Source of the DNA: Cokeromyces recurvatus
Lineage: Eukaryota > Mucoromycota > Mucoromycetes > Mucorales > Mucoraceae
DNA: 64,000 bases
Reading direction: 5' to 3'
NCBI RefSeq assembly: GCF_025118155.1
Contig: NW_026251415.1
Span: forward strand, 248,001 to 312,000
Of the stretch, positions 49,301 to 62,410 are shown piece after piece (position 1 is the stretch's first letter; every line of letters starts with the position of its first letter). Position numbers and translations under genes: made by a program. The notes below the pieces were generated by a model. It searched no databases and was not told the origin of the DNA. It saw only the letters and a program-made list of their open reading frames with translations.

Positions 49301-52300
49301 GCAACTAAGGTAGTAAGTGAGACTTTTGGAGCGCTATTGGCTAAGGTGCCTCGTGCAAAAGGTCGAGCAGCCCTTATAACTGCTCTGGAAGAACGTCAAC
49401 GACGTATAGTTGCTTCTATTGGCTATTTCGAAGAACTCAAACAAAAAATTGAAATCAACGTTTACGCAAGTACAGCAGGGGCAGTAGTTGAATTGGGTGT
49501 CTTACCTACGAAACTAAATCCAATTATTCGCAGCATTATGAATAGTATAAAGTATGATGAAAGCTTAGAATTACAACGACGATCAGCAGCTACTTTAACA
49601 GATTTAATTGCCTTATGCGAGCGATTTAAGGCACGTACAAACCCTAACGACAAAATAATTAAAAACCTATGTACCTTCTTATGTTCTGATACAACTGTAA
49701 CACCTATTCTTCAAGAAAATCAAACGAAATTAGGTATTCTATCAGTTATTAAAGAAGATTCTGGAAAGAACTTGGTTAAGGAAGAACTCACACAAGAACA
49801 AAAGGATGCTCAACTGATGAAGCGTGGTGCTGAACTTGCTCTTAGTGAACTTTGTGATACATTTGGTGATCGTGTTTTCGATATTGTACCTAAATTAAAG
49901 GAATGTATTAGTCAGAGAATTATGGAAATTTTCCCTGAAAGTATGAGTGGTGTAGATGGTGTTGAAAAATCAGATGAAATGATTGCCAAAGATTTACAAG
50001 CAGGACAGGACGTTGTTGATTCTCTTACTATTTTAACAAACATCATTCCTTACCTTTCAGAAGGGCTTTGGGAACAAATTGTTGAAATTGTGCCTTATAT
50101 ATGTCGATCACTTCAGTCTTGTTATGCTGTCATTCGTAATATTAGTGCCCGCTGTCTTGCTGCCATTGCCAACGTTATAACGTCCAAGACAATGCAAATG
50201 ATTGTTGACAATGTTGTGCCACAATTAGGCAACTCTTTGAACTCCTATTATCGTCAAGGTGCCTCTGAATTGGTCTATCATCTTGTTCAGCTCCTAGATA
50301 CTAAGATTTTACCCTACACAATTTTCTTAATCGTGCCAATTCTAGGTCGCATGAGTGATCCTGATGAATCAGTCCGTCTTGTCTGTACTAATTGTTTTGC
50401 ACTCTTGATTAAACTCGTGCCATTAGAGGCTGGTATTCCTGATCCACCAGGAATGTCTCTTGAAATGCTAGCTCATCGTGATGAAGAACGTCGTTTCTTG
50501 TCTCAATTATTGGATAGTTCCAAGGTTGAAAATTATGAAATCCCAGTTAAGATCAATGCAGAACTTCGAAAGTATCAGCAAGAAGGTGTTAATTGGTTAG
50601 CTTTCTTAAATAAATTCCATCTTCATGGTATTCTTTGTGATGGTAAATTTGTGTATTTAGCGGTTTTTTTTTCAATTAATTAAATACTAATCTGTTCATT
50701 TAGATATGGGTCTTGGTAAAACTCTTCAATCAATTTGTATACTTGCTGGAGATCATTTCCATCGAGCACAAAAGTATGCAGAAACCAATAGTCCAGAATT
50801 TATAGCTGTCCCTTCACTTGTAATTTGTCCACCTACCCTTACAGGCCATTGGTATCATGAAATTAAAAACTATTGTGATAATTTAAGACCATTATTATAT
50901 ACAGGCGGGCCTGCGGAAAGAAAAAAGTAAGTCTCTAATATAAACCTGAAAATCATTTAATAATGTTCCCCCCCCTTATTTTTTTTTGTAATAGATTGCG
51001 CTCTATAATTCCTAAACATGATGTAATAATTATGTCTTATGATATTATTCGTAATGATATTGACGAACTAGCACGTATTACATGGAATTATTGTATTCTG
51101 GATGAAGGACATATTATCAAGAATGGAAAAACAAAAATTACAAGAGCTATTAAGTCACTTCAATCTAATCATCGCCTTATTCTTTCTGGTACACCTATCC
51201 AAGTAAGTAAAGCTCTATTTTATAAATTTCGACTATACTCATTTTTTTTTTTTTTAGAATAATGTATTGGAATTATGGTCTTTATTTGACTTTTTAATGC
51301 CAGGATTCTTAGGCTCTGAAAAGATATTCAATGAAAGGTTTGGAAAACCTATTCTAGCGAGTAGAGATAGTAAATCATCATCTAAAGAACAAGAAGCAGG
51401 TGCACTTGCGTTAGAAGCATTACATAAACAAGTGCTTCCATTCTTATTACGTAGATTGAAAGAAGACGTATTACATGATCTTCCTCCAAAAATTATCCAA
51501 GATTATTACTGTGAGCTTAGTGATTTGCAGGTAAATAACAAATACACACAGATATGGTACAAATATGTATATACATGTATATTCATCGTTTTTTTTAGAA
51601 ATCATTGTATGAAGAGTTTGCTAGATCACAAGCTAGAACATCAGTTGAGCAAGATCTTGGAGAAAAGACTAAAGGAGCTACACACATTTTCCAAGCATTA
51701 CAATATCTTCGTAGATTATGTAATCATCCTTCATTAGTTGTAAGCGATAAATATCCTTACTATAAAAAAGTACAAGCATTTCTGGAAAGGACAAACACAA
51801 GTATACATAGTATTTCAAACGCACCCAAACTACAGGCTTTGAGGTAAATATATATATAGATAGATAGATATGGATATAGATATATATAAAAAAAGACTTT
51901 ACTAAACTAATATTGTGTTAATAGACAACTATTAGGTGAATGTGGTATTGGTGCAACTCCATCTGCAGAATCTGAGTCTGACCCTTCAGCTATGGCTATT
52001 GGCGCAGTGAGTCAGCATCGAGCCTTAATCTTCTGTCAACTCAAGCCTATGTTAGATATTATTGAAAATGACCTATTCAAAGAACTTATGCCAACTGTGA
52101 GCTATTTGCGTTTAGATGGTTCAGTTGAAGCCAATAAACGACATGAACTTGTACAAAAATTCAATGCTGATCCATCTATTGATGTCTTATTACTTACAAC
52201 CCATGTAGGTGGTTTAGGTCTAAACTTGACAGGAGCTGATACCGTCATTTTTGTGGAGCATGATTGGAATCCAATGAAGGACTTACAGGCCATGGACCGT

Positions 52301-52642
52301 GCCCATCGTATAGGTCAAAAAAAGGTAGTCAATGTTTATCGATTAATCACGCGTGGTACCTTAGAAGAAAAGATTATGGGCTTACAAAAGTTCAAGTTGA
52401 ATATTGCTAACTCTGTTGTGAATCAACAAAATTCTGGCTTACAAAGTATGGATACAGATCAAATACTAGATCTCTTTACAGTTGGTGATGAACAGCCCAA
52501 AAAGAAGTCTAAGAATAGCGATGTGGCTACAGAAGGATTGGGATCTGCAAAAGCTATTTTGGAAGATCTTGAAGCATTATGGGATGACAAAGAATATAAA
52601 GAAGAATATAATATTGATAGTTTCATAAATAGCTTAAATTAA
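46311..52642 (+). CDS. MOT1: TATA-binding-protein-associated Swi2/Snf2 ATPase MOT1 (BTAF1)
   Basis: Twelve exons (46311-46321, 46379-46502, 46555-46876, 46939-47179, 47239-47300, 47374-47598, 47664-50642, 50704-50926, 50995-51202, 51258-51530, 51599-51843, 51925-52642) give 1876 residues, near yeast Mot1's 1867. Mot1 uses ATP to strip TBP from DNA. The N-terminal half has HEAT-type repeats (LDRLVLLLDTGSTTAVRRTA; WEIRHGAGIGLRSIL; VVCPVRETCSQTLG). The C-terminal ATPase has Walker A in DMGLGKTLQS (about 1322), the DEGH box, LSGTPIQNNVLELW, LRRLCNHPSLV, and the helicase C motifs LLLTTHVGGLGLNLTGAD and DRAHRIGQ. A Thr-rich run sits in exon 4. In exon 7 the acceptor at 47663 was chosen because the earlier AG brings a stop. 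Confidence 0.97.
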
Positions 52643-53183
52643 CACACTATAATGTGTATATATAGACAATAAAAATAAAATAAAAATAAGAAAGTAAAAG
52701 TAAATAATACATAAGTATGTATAGTACTCATAAATAAAATTTATACATGTATAATAGTATGCTTATTAGTAAAGTACATTTATGATTACAGTGTTATTCA
52801 AGCTAATATGGGCGAGTATAAATTAAGCCGAATAATATGAAAAGCAGCCACTGCATATGACAAGTCTTTTTTTTTCTTCAAGTAAGGAAGTAGTAGCTCG
52901 ATATTAAATACTGAAATCTCTGTCTATAATTATTTATTTATGGTGAAATCACAACTTTGTCGCACCTACTAAGCTTTAGTTTTATTTATAAAGGACTGTA
53001 TGTCCCCCTTATCTACTAAAACAAATAAATTATTAATATACACTATAATAAAATAAGGAAAGGATCATAAAGAGAGAAAGAGAGAAAGAATGGTGGTGGT
53101 TAGGGTATCAAATAATTGACTTATAAACATAATAATAAATAAATTCATAAATAAATAAATAAATAAACATATAATAGCTTAAT
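52643..53183. other. Intergenic between convergent genes
   Basis: 0.5 kb, AT-rich, with AAATAAAT repeats at about 53130-53166. No gene seen. Confidence 0.6.
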
Positions 53184-53844
53184 TTAAAAACTCCATTTTG
53201 GCTTTTCAATATCCTGTTGGCGTAAATGTCGAGGTGAAGAAGACCTTCTTTGTGGAGATGTAATCATAACAGGTGGAGAGGATCGTCGATATGAGTTTTT
53301 AGTTACTAATTTTATACTTGATGAACAAATATCTGAGCCACGCCTTCTTAACGTCGATGCTATGTTAGCGCCTATCAATCATCACAAGTGAGTAAGTAAA
53401 TATAAAACATCGTTCATATTTATTTCCACCTAACAATAAACACTAACCTTCACTTTTATGATTATATTCATTTAGTACTCTTCCTCCTGTTTGCTTTGAT
53501 TTTTGAATTAATGCAGTTTGTGCTTGTAAAATAAGATTTTCTAGCATTAGTTTTATACGTTGAAATACTTGGTCATTTGCAATCTCCTTTTCTTCTTCTG
53601 TTTGAAAATTTGAGTCATTTTTATTAAATAATAAAAGCTAAAAAAAAAAGAAAAAAAGAAAAAAAATCAAACAATATTCATTAATAATGAAGTATATATT
53701 TATGCATACTATATACCTCATCTACTTGATTGTCTGATACAGGTGTAAGAGGTCTATCATTTCTATATACATACATACATATTATATATTACAAAGAAAA
53801 AAGTAATGAAAAGAATAAGTATATTCAATAGACTTTTATCAAGA

Positions 53845-53899
<55 letters not shown>

Positions 53900-54689
53900 T
53901 CTTTACCTTTGTTGTAATTGCTTTTGTAGTTCAGCAATTTGTACTTCTTGTTGTTTTAACTTGGCTTCCAATGTACTATTCAAAACTAATAACGATGATT
54001 TCTCTATCTCAAGATCTGCAATCTATTTATATAATAAGCACTCATATATATACACAAACAAGCCAAATATATAAATATATATGTATATACATATACACAT
54101 ATAAACCTACTTTACGATTTGCTCTGGCTTCATCTAACCATGCACTTTGTTCTTCAGATATTCTTCCTTTATTCACAAATTCTCCTTTACCATTCATGAT
54201 GATTCCATCCTTTACTTTAGCTACAATCTTTTTAGTAGTAGTAGTCGTAGTACTAGGCATTTCATTTTCACTATCTGACGATGATAGACCATCGATACTA
54301 TCATCTAAATTTTCATTATCGCTCACAATATCAGAAAATAAAGGTATAGATTTTGAAAGACTCGAATTACTTCTCGGTCTTTGTAAAAACCGATGTACAC
54401 CTATAAGTGAGCCTACTGCTGCTGCTGTTGTTGTTGTTGGTTTATTATTTGAGTAGTAGTAGTAGTGGTAGCTATTTTGAAAATCAGAAGAATTTATCAT
54501 CGTTGTTGGTTGTTGCACTCGAATATTATAATTACTACTGCTATTAGATAAAGTAGAGACAGTAGAAGGTGATGATGAAGAATAAGTGCTTGATGAAGAA
54601 TAATCGTGTCGTTGAATTAATGGTGAAGAAGGCCTGATAATATTTAATGCCTTGGGAAATGAAATCTGCTCTTTAATAGTGGTAGACAT
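53184..54689 (-). CDS. Coiled-coil, Ser-rich protein of unknown function
   Basis: Five exons (54689-54111, 54022-53907, 53762-53717, 53637-53448, 53371-53184) give 372 residues. The N-terminal ~165 residues are Ser/Thr/Tyr/Asn-rich and probably disordered. A coiled coil of about 55 residues follows, spread over exons 1 and 2 (EEQSAWLDEARANRKIADLE, then SLLVLNSTLEAKLKQQEVQI). After it come a helical stretch (FQRIKLMLENLILQAQTALI) and a basic Ser/Arg-rich tail (RRGSDICSS; SPQRRSSSPRHLRQQ) ending KPKWSF, with several RRxS-type sites that kinases such as PKA favour. I do not recognise the family. Intron 2 contains 52 A residues on the sense strand directly after the GTAAAGAC donor. Confidence 0.75.
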
Positions 54690-54843
54690 AAAGTAGATGT
54701 GTATATATAAAAAAAAGGAAAAAAAAAAAAAAAAAAAAAAAAAGAGAGAGAGAGAGAGAGAAAGAGAGAGATTAAAAAGGAATATTTAAGTTTAATTTTC
54801 ATTCGTGACACATAAGAGGATAAATAATAAAATGGCTTTCTTT
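54690..54843. repeat. A run plus (GA)n repeat
   Basis: Between the coiled-coil gene start and the SWC4 stop: an A run (54719-54743) passing into (GA)n to about 54770. Confidence 0.8.
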
Positions 54844-55319
54844 TTATTTTCGCCTTTTTTCTCTTATTCCACTTGAAGATCCTGCATTGCTGCCTGCTCG
54901 TTTCTATTTACAATAATAATCAATATTTATATTCGAATATAAATATTCACTAAAATACTTACTCTTCCTGCTGTTGGTGTGCCATCTCTTGCTTTTTGTA
55001 CCTTAACTTTGTACTCAACTTCAGTCTTATCAACTACTTTCTTTAGGTCAAACATATTCAAGATTGAATTTTGTAAATTTTCAAATTTTTGACAGATTTG
55101 ACTTGTAGGCATTATAGGTCTAGGTCCTAATAAGTTGTATAAGTTAGAAATGTATCTGTGTACTCTAATCATTTATTCATTCATTTTACCTATGCCCATC
55201 TCATCTAATACTTTAATCACTTTAGCTTGCATAGTAGGTTTGACAATTGGTAACTTCTGACTTCTAATATAAACTCCTGGTGTAAGTTTCTCTTTCTTAT
55301 TTTCATGAATTTCGGCTAC

Positions 55320-55356
<37 letters not shown>

Positions 55357-56690
55357 AAAAATTATGCATTTGTATTCTATCTATAAATCATATGACTTAC
55401 GTGCTTTTTTACTGTCATCATGAATACTATTTGACTTCTTCTTTTTCTATTCAAAAAAAAAATGGTTCGATGTACAACAATGTAAGGTGATATATCCTCT
55501 TCCCTTTCTCTTTTACACTATTATAATCATGTATTACCTTTAATTCTGACGAAATACTAGTTGTGCCACCCGTAATTCCGATGCCTCCGGGTGATGCCAA
55601 AATTCCACCACTAGTAGGGCTGTTCAATGACGCATTTAATGGTGTACTGGGTGTAGAAGGAATTTGTTCCAACTGAAGTGAATTTAATAAACTCTCTCTT
55701 TCCTTAGAAAGTCTTGCTTCATTCATTTCAATACGTTTTGCTTCCACAAATAAGGCTTCTTCTTCTTCAATTTGTTCCTTTGTACGATTAAATAACATAA
55801 TGAGGGCATTCTTTCGTTCTACTTCTTTTGATTTATCATAAGCATATTGTTGTGCTAATGAGTGTCGATCTGGTATATAATCGCCTGAAATAGGACCTTT
55901 CCCTTGTAATATTAATTTACGATTAACTGAATAAAATCGATCTTTTAGGTCTTCCATCGTTCTAGTCTTTGATTCAAAGCTATAGCGATCTTCAATCACT
56001 GGAAATCGTAAATCGTATTTGCGGCATAAATCGAATAAATAATCAGTTTCTTCTTTACTCCAATCCGTATCTATAATAGATGACTAATAAATTTTCCATA
56101 TGACACGATTTTAAACACTAGCCATCTGACCTGTTAAATACTTTTCATAATCCTCATCTGTGTAATCAATAATGTCAATTACTTTATTAAATTTGGCAAA
56201 ATGATAATCTACTTTGATCCATTTATTAGTATAACTTGCTAATCTGTCATATCTAACATACCATGGTTGTCTACTTCACTCGCTTTAATCCAGTGTTTTA
56301 ATTCTAAATCATCAGCTCTAGCTGGATTTGTGAATGGTTGTAATATCCTATTGCAATTAAATTAGATTCACAACACATGTACTTTCATAATTACCTACCA
56401 TGGCGTAGCTTTCTTCTTTGTCTGATATTTAGCTTTAAATGTTGGTTTAATGAACGCAATAGGTGGTGCACCACCAATTAATGAATATAATTCCCGACTA
56501 ATGCCTTCTATAAACTTAATATTAACAATAGTTATGATCATCTTTTTTTTTTTTTTTTTTCTAAGAAAAAAAAAAGATAGAGCTACAAGTATTTACCAGG
56601 TCTTTTTTCAGCAGTAGGCTTTGGTTTCCTTTGAGATGTCTCTGTAGGAGCATCAATTTGTAAGATATCCCTAATATCGGAACTACTCAT
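54844..56690 (-). CDS. SWC4: SWR1/NuA4 complex subunit SWC4 (DMAP1)
   Basis: Nine exons (56690-56597, 56507-56399, 56347-56262, 56211-56131, 56070-55538, 55446-55401, 55315-55190, 55126-54963, 54903-54844) give 432 residues. Swc4/DMAP1 is a nuclear subunit of the H2A.Z-depositing SWR1 complex and the NuA4 acetyltransferase. Seen: N-terminal MSSSDIRDILQI, the ELYSLIGGAPPIAF block, HWIKASE, YHFAKFNKVIDI, the SANT-like domain from WSKEETDYLFDLCRKYDLRF to MEDLKDRFYSV, and the C-terminal VYIRSQKLPIVKPTMQAKVI and PTSQICQKFENLQ. It ends in a basic tail, REKRRK. The exon-4 acceptor (GGATCAAAG) is weak but is the only one that restores the family sequence. Starts of SWC4 and the next gene are 204 bp apart and divergent. 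Confidence 0.95.
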
Positions 56691-56894
56691 CTTGATGAAT
56701 AAAAATAATAAAAAGGAAACAATTTATTTATGTAAAAAAGACCATTTTTTGTATAGTTGCAAACGATAGTCACAATCTCATGCTTAAATGTAATTATTGG
56801 TTTTATTTAAGCTGCTACTATTTTTTATTTTTATTTTTATTTTATTTTATTTTATTTTTTTTTTTTTTTTTTTTTTTGATATTTTACAATAATA

Positions 56895-59743
56895 ATGGAA
56901 CAACCAACACATCGAGATTTCCTTATTCATTTAAATCAGGGCAATTTTCAGGCTGCCGTTGATTTAGCCAACGAATTAAAACTAGATAAGGACTTGATTT
57001 ATAAAACTCAATGGACAAAACGAAAAGAAGAACGCGGACCTCAGCTTCAACTTGCAGATATAGAACTTCTTAAGCTTGTGACTGATGATGTTTGGGTAGC
57101 TGGACAATGTCTTGATGTATGTCTTGATGAACCAGATGCACAAAAGGAATTGTTAACCCTGGGACACTCACGCATCTACACTCTTACTGAACCCATCTTG
57201 AAACAACTCGAAACAACTACACAACTATCAGCAAAAGAAAGGACATTCTTACGAACTCATCTTTACTTTCTTCAGTACTCTGATCGCTTGCAAACATTTA
57301 CCAAGATATGGCCAAGTTTATCCCATGCCAACTCCTTTGCTAATGAATTCGCTCAGTTTCGTGATTGTAATCTGATTGCTCAAGCTATTGAATTTGCTCG
57401 ATCAGAAAATAATGTGGCATTAGATGCCATCTTTATGCATCACGGTCAAACTGTCTTACCCTATCGTCTCTTCATTCTCTCTCAAATCCCTGAAACGGTT
57501 GACCCAAGTCGATTTGATCTACCCCACGTCACACACGACCACGAAGATAAATGGTTAGAAGAATCATGGCGAACTCATCAGGATATAGTAGAACAAGATT
57601 GGGTGCAACGAATGATCGAACTCGACGTGCAAGAGCAAATAGATTATTTATCAAGATTAAAGGCAGGCATTGAAGCCACTGAGTATCCAAGTTCAGCACA
57701 TGTGATCGCGGACTGGTATCTTGAACGAGCTAGAGCTGCTGATAAGATAGGACTTTGTAGCACAGCTTTAGAAATATGTCGATATGCTCAAGTGATGGGT
57801 ATTACGGAGATTGAATCTATTACGGTTGATTATGAATGGTTATGCAAATATGTTTATGCCTCTACCTCAGTAACCAACGACGATGAGGAAAATTATGTGG
57901 ATTTAGAAAAGTTCAGAGAATTATCTAGCTATGATGTTTTAGAAGGCTTATTAAGGAATACAAATGCATCGACTATTCTGGATGATATGACGAGGTTAGC
58001 ATTGCCTTGGATTGAAGTATCTAAAAGGAAAATAAAAGAGGACGACGAAGAAGAAGAAAAGGGAGAGATTTTATTATATCGTTGGTTACTTGCGCCCACC
58101 ATTGTGAATAACCATCTAGATTGGCTATGCAGTATCTTTGAGATGTCAAAACCGACCATTCCAGTAGAGGATCGGATCATTAAAGACGATCTTGATTTAT
58201 CTCGACTTATCTTGGCTATTGTTTATTCAAGTGGTGAGTTGATGGACTATCTTATTCGACTATTTGAATGCTTGCCCATCTTTGAACAAGTGGATGATGA
58301 TGAGCCCTTGGTAGAAATGGCTCAGATTTTTCCTAAGGCTGATTCACCCTTTAATCTCTTTCTTGAGCTTCAATCGATAGGCTCTTATGGATTAACACGT
58401 ATGATGGATACATTACAAAATCATTTAGGGTCAGCAGAGGTATTGGCAAGATATCATGCGAGTGTTCCACTTCGTTGGTTTCTAGAAGATCAATCATTAG
58501 AGGCACAACGACATCTTTGTATTCGTATGGCATCTCGAGCTTCTGGAGGTGTAGAATCAGGAGGTGTACAATTTGATCGAGATGATGATTGGCGTGAACT
58601 TTTAGATGATATGCTTCGTTTATGTGATCATGGACAAGGTATCTTTGGAAAATTAGATTCTACTGAAATTATAGAGATTTTCTTTAGTACCTTATTACGG
58701 TGTGGACGTAAGTTGATATCAACATATACCATAAAATTGTTAATGTGTAGTCTTAAAAAATAATTAATGGTGGGCCTTTTTATTTATTTTATTTTATTTT
58801 ATTTATTTTTTTTTTTTTTTGCTTAGGTTTCCGTCTTGCTAAAGAGCTTATTTTGGGATCTAGACGAATCATTGATGTTACAAAAGCTGAAAGATTGGTT
58901 ATTGATGCAGAGAGAGAATTTTTTGATAATGCAACATCTGGTAATAAACATTCAGGAAGTATGAAGCAAGCTTGGGAATGTTTGAGTATTTTACCACCTA
59001 CTACAGAAATTAAAAAGGAGATGGCCTTAATTGAGGCTACACATACGTTAATATCAGAATATAAAACACAAGATCGTCCGGGTATGATCTTGATGCCAAT
59101 TCAGATCCGACAGTCTAAAAACCGTCTAGAGTTGATCTCTAAATTAATCCATACTAAACAGGATATTTATCTTCGTCACGAAAAGGTCCTAGAGTTAGTA
59201 CAACAACTAGGTCTAGTAGATGTATTAGCAAAAGTAAAGACCTTAAGTCTATTAGCAAGTGCGGCTTTAGTAGAGGAGGATTATCTTGAATCGTATAAAC
59301 TCTGTCAACTCGCTGTAGATGCTGCTCGATCGAAACCAGCAGCCAATTCAAAAAGTTATAATGACGAGGTCAATCAGACAGCCTGGCAAATTTGTTTAAG
59401 TTTGGGTAAAGTAGATGCATTTAATGATACAAGTAGACGATTGGACGTACTATCGATGGCCATGACATTAAGCCCTGTAGAAAACATTCGTGATGTATTG
59501 GCAATTTGGAGAAAATTAGATCAACAGAAACCAAGTCAAATAGCTTTAGCTCAATTGGGTACAATTCATCATGAGAATCCTGAGGCTAAAAAGGGATGGC
59601 AAGGATTATTACAAAATGCAACGAAACAATGGAACTTGACGGATCTTTTAACAAGGGGAGGAGAACAGGAAAGCTCAGAAACTCATAATAAGAGGAAAAG
59701 AGATATTATTCGTGATGCCGTAGGTGGTTGGCTTTTTCAATAA
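56895..59743 (+). CDS. Sec39/NBAS-like subunit of the Dsl1/NRZ tethering complex
   Basis: Two exons (56895-58707, 58827-59743) give 909 residues. The intron (GTAAGT..GCTTAG) keeps the frame across Cys-Gly-Arg-Phe. The whole protein is helical, as expected of Sec39 repeat proteins. Signs of the family are NQGNFQAAVDLANELKLDKD, LIYKTQWTKRK, DDVWVAGQCLDVCLDEPDAQ and VIADWYLERARAADKIGLC. The Dsl1 complex (NRZ in animals) tethers Golgi-derived COPI vesicles at the ER. At 909 residues it is longer than yeast Sec39 (about 700) and much shorter than human NBAS (about 2370), lacking an N-terminal beta-propeller. A short Glu/Lys-rich loop lies near residue 380. Confidence 0.87.
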
Positions 59744-60310
59744 ATTCAATAGTAAACTATTAATATAAGGGAATTATAATACACATGCGAAAAAAAAAAA
59801 AAAAAAAAAAAAGGAAGGTGGCGTATCCTCTTTTCAGGGACCAGAATAAAGTTTATTCTTGTTGGTTTATATAAACAAGTCTTCGTCTAGAATAATAACT
59901 TGCTTGGAGCATTTGTATTAATAATGCGTCTTGAAGATTGATAAAGGCAATGTATATACACATACAAATATAGACATTTTTTTTTTCAAGAGTATGCTTT
60001 AATTATCATGACAACATTCTAAAATAATAATAATGAATGGTTGCTTAGTAATAGATTAGTTAATCTTTTTTTTTTATTTTTGATCAGAAAGTTATAAATG
60101 AAAAATGATGAGCTCTTTACTGCTGACAAGATTCTTAAAAGTTTTAGTCATCCTCTCCATTAAATATTTGAGTAACGTGCTTACGTAATCAACACTGATC
60201 TTGATAATAGTCGATATTTTCTTATTTATTATCTTTTCTTTTTTTTTTTTTTTTTTTCCTTCTTCGCCGAAAGAATCAAAAAAATAAAATAAAATAAAAT
60301 AAAAAATAAA
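59744..60310. other. G6PD upstream region
   Basis: About 0.57 kb with A runs (59791-59812), T runs and a (TAAAA)n stretch directly before the start codon. No gene on either strand; the 125-codon minus frame over it is tract-driven. Confidence 0.65.
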
Positions 60311-61982
60311 ATGGACCCCATCGAGGAAATGCGTCAACAAGTTTGTAAAGAGCTTCATGGTTCTGTTACTATTATTGGTAAGATTGTAATGCATAGTCAG
60401 TATTTGTCTCTTACTATAAAAAATAAAAATAAAAATGTGTAGTCTTGGGCGCTTCAGGAGATTTAGCAAAGAAAAAGACTTTCCCAGCCTTATTTGGTTT
60501 ATTCAAGAATGGATTTTTACCAGCCAGTACACGCATCTTTGGTTACGCACGTACTAAGATGGATCACGATCAATTTATCGAGCGTGTTACTCAATATATA
60601 AAAAGAACAAAGACAGTTGATGAAGGAGAAAGAAAATTGGAAGAATTTAAAAAGATTTTAACTTATTTACCAGGACACTATGATGAAGATGCTTCGTTTA
60701 TCAAGTTGGATGAGGCTATTCATGAAAGTGAAGAAGAACGAGGGATTGAGATGGGCAAGAGGCATCGTGTCTTCTATATGGCCCTACCTCCATCTGTCTT
60801 TATTCCTGTTGCAAAAGGTTTAAAGAAAAACGTCTATGCTAAAGAAGGTCTTAATCGTATTGTGATTGAAAAGCCATTTGGTCAAGATAGTGCATCCTCT
60901 GCTCATCTTGCAAAGGAATTAGCCACTTGTTTTACAGAAGAAGAAGTAAGTGACCACAAGACTTTCTCACAAAACACACAAAAAAAGGCTAACCTGTTCT
61001 ATTGTTATTATAGACTTTCCGTATTGATCATTACCTTGGGAAAGAAATGGTGAAAAATGTCATGATGGTTCGATTTGCAAATATTTTCTTTTCTCAAATT
61101 TGGAATCGTATGAATATTGATAACATTCAAATTACGTTTAAAGAACCTTTCGGAACAGAAGGACGTGGTGGTTATTTTGATGAATTTGGCATCATTCGTG
61201 ATGTGATTCAAAATCATTTATTACAAGTATTATCTTTGATTGCAATGGAACGACCTGTTGGTACAGATGCTGAATCCATACGTGATGAAAAAGTAAAGGT
61301 GCTCAAGTGTATTTCACCCATTTCGATTGATGATGTACTTCTTGGACAATATGTAGGTGCTAATGGGAAGCCTGGTTATCTTGAAGATGATACAATCAAA
61401 AATAAAGATAGTTTAACACCTACATTTGCTGCTTTAGTCTTACATGTTCAAAATGAACGTTGGGAGGGTGTTCCGTTTATCTTAAAGGCAGGCAAGGCTT
61501 TAAATGAAGCAAAAGTCGAGGTTCGTATTCAATTCCGTAATGTGGCTGGTAATCTCTACAAGAACGCTGCTCGTAATGAGCTTGTTATGAGAGTTCAACC
61601 GGATGAAGCAGTTTACATCAAGTTTAACAACAAACAACCTGGCCTTTCATATCAAACTATTCAAACTGAACTTGATTTGACCTATCATAGTCGATACTCT
61701 GATTTATCTATTCCTGATGCTTATGAATCTTTAATTTTAGATGTCTTGAGAAATGATCATAGTAACTTTGTTCGAGATGATGAATTAGAAGCTGCCTGGA
61801 AGATTTTCACACCACTACTGCATAAAATCGATGCACACGATAAAGATATTCATATCACAAACTATGAATATGGTTCAAGAGGTCCAATGGAATTAGATGC
61901 ATTTGTAAAAAAGTATGGATATGATCGTTCTAACATTAATTATAATTGGCCAATTCAAAGTGTTGCACCTCAAAAGAATTAA
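60311..61982 (+). CDS. ZWF1: Glucose-6-phosphate 1-dehydrogenase
   Basis: Three exons (60311-60377, 60443-60945, 61014-61982) give 512 residues, the usual length. The enzyme makes NADPH and 6-phosphogluconolactone in the oxidative pentose-phosphate pathway, in the cytosol. Seen: the NADP-binding loop [18 protein letters not shown] (residues 23-40), [10 protein letters not shown], the substrate-site motif RIDHYLGKE (from residue 193) with its catalytic His-containing segment, [15 protein letters not shown], and the structural-NADP region near [12 protein letters not shown]. The C-terminus is soluble with no targeting signal. It lies in tandem with CK2 alpha. Confidence 0.97.
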
Positions 61983-62018
61983 ATAAAGACTATATCTATT
62001 TAATTATTTTAAAACATT

Positions 62019-62061
<43 letters not shown>

Positions 62062-62221
62062 CCTTCAAAATTTATTAGGTAGATAATGCGAATGTAATTG
62101 GTGTAAATAAATAAATAAAAAAAAAAAAAAAAAAAAAAATTTACAACAAAATTCTTTTTTATTTCATTTTATTTTACTTTTTAATTCTTTTTTAATTTTT
62201 TTTTTTTTAAGGGGAGGGGAA

Positions 62222-62338
62222 ATGTCTGATAGCATTGCAAAGACATACCCTTATGCAAATACAAATAAGCCAAAAGAATACTATGATTATGAATCACTTC
62301 AAGTAACTTGGGGGTAATATACTTGATCTTTTAAAAAG

Positions 62339-62410
<72 letters not shown>

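Noticed and set aside
53806..54456. 216-codon plus-strand ORF beginning in the T run
   Set aside because: Poly-Phe from the homopolymer and antisense to the coiled-coil gene.
60092..60469. 125-codon minus-strand ORF over the start of G6PD
   Set aside because: Overlaps G6PD exons 1 and 2 and is driven by A/T tracts; no start context or domain.
62024..62060. Long A run after the G6PD stop, considered as a processed-gene poly(A) tail
   Set aside because: G6PD has introns, so it is not a retrocopy; similar A runs are found throughout the window.
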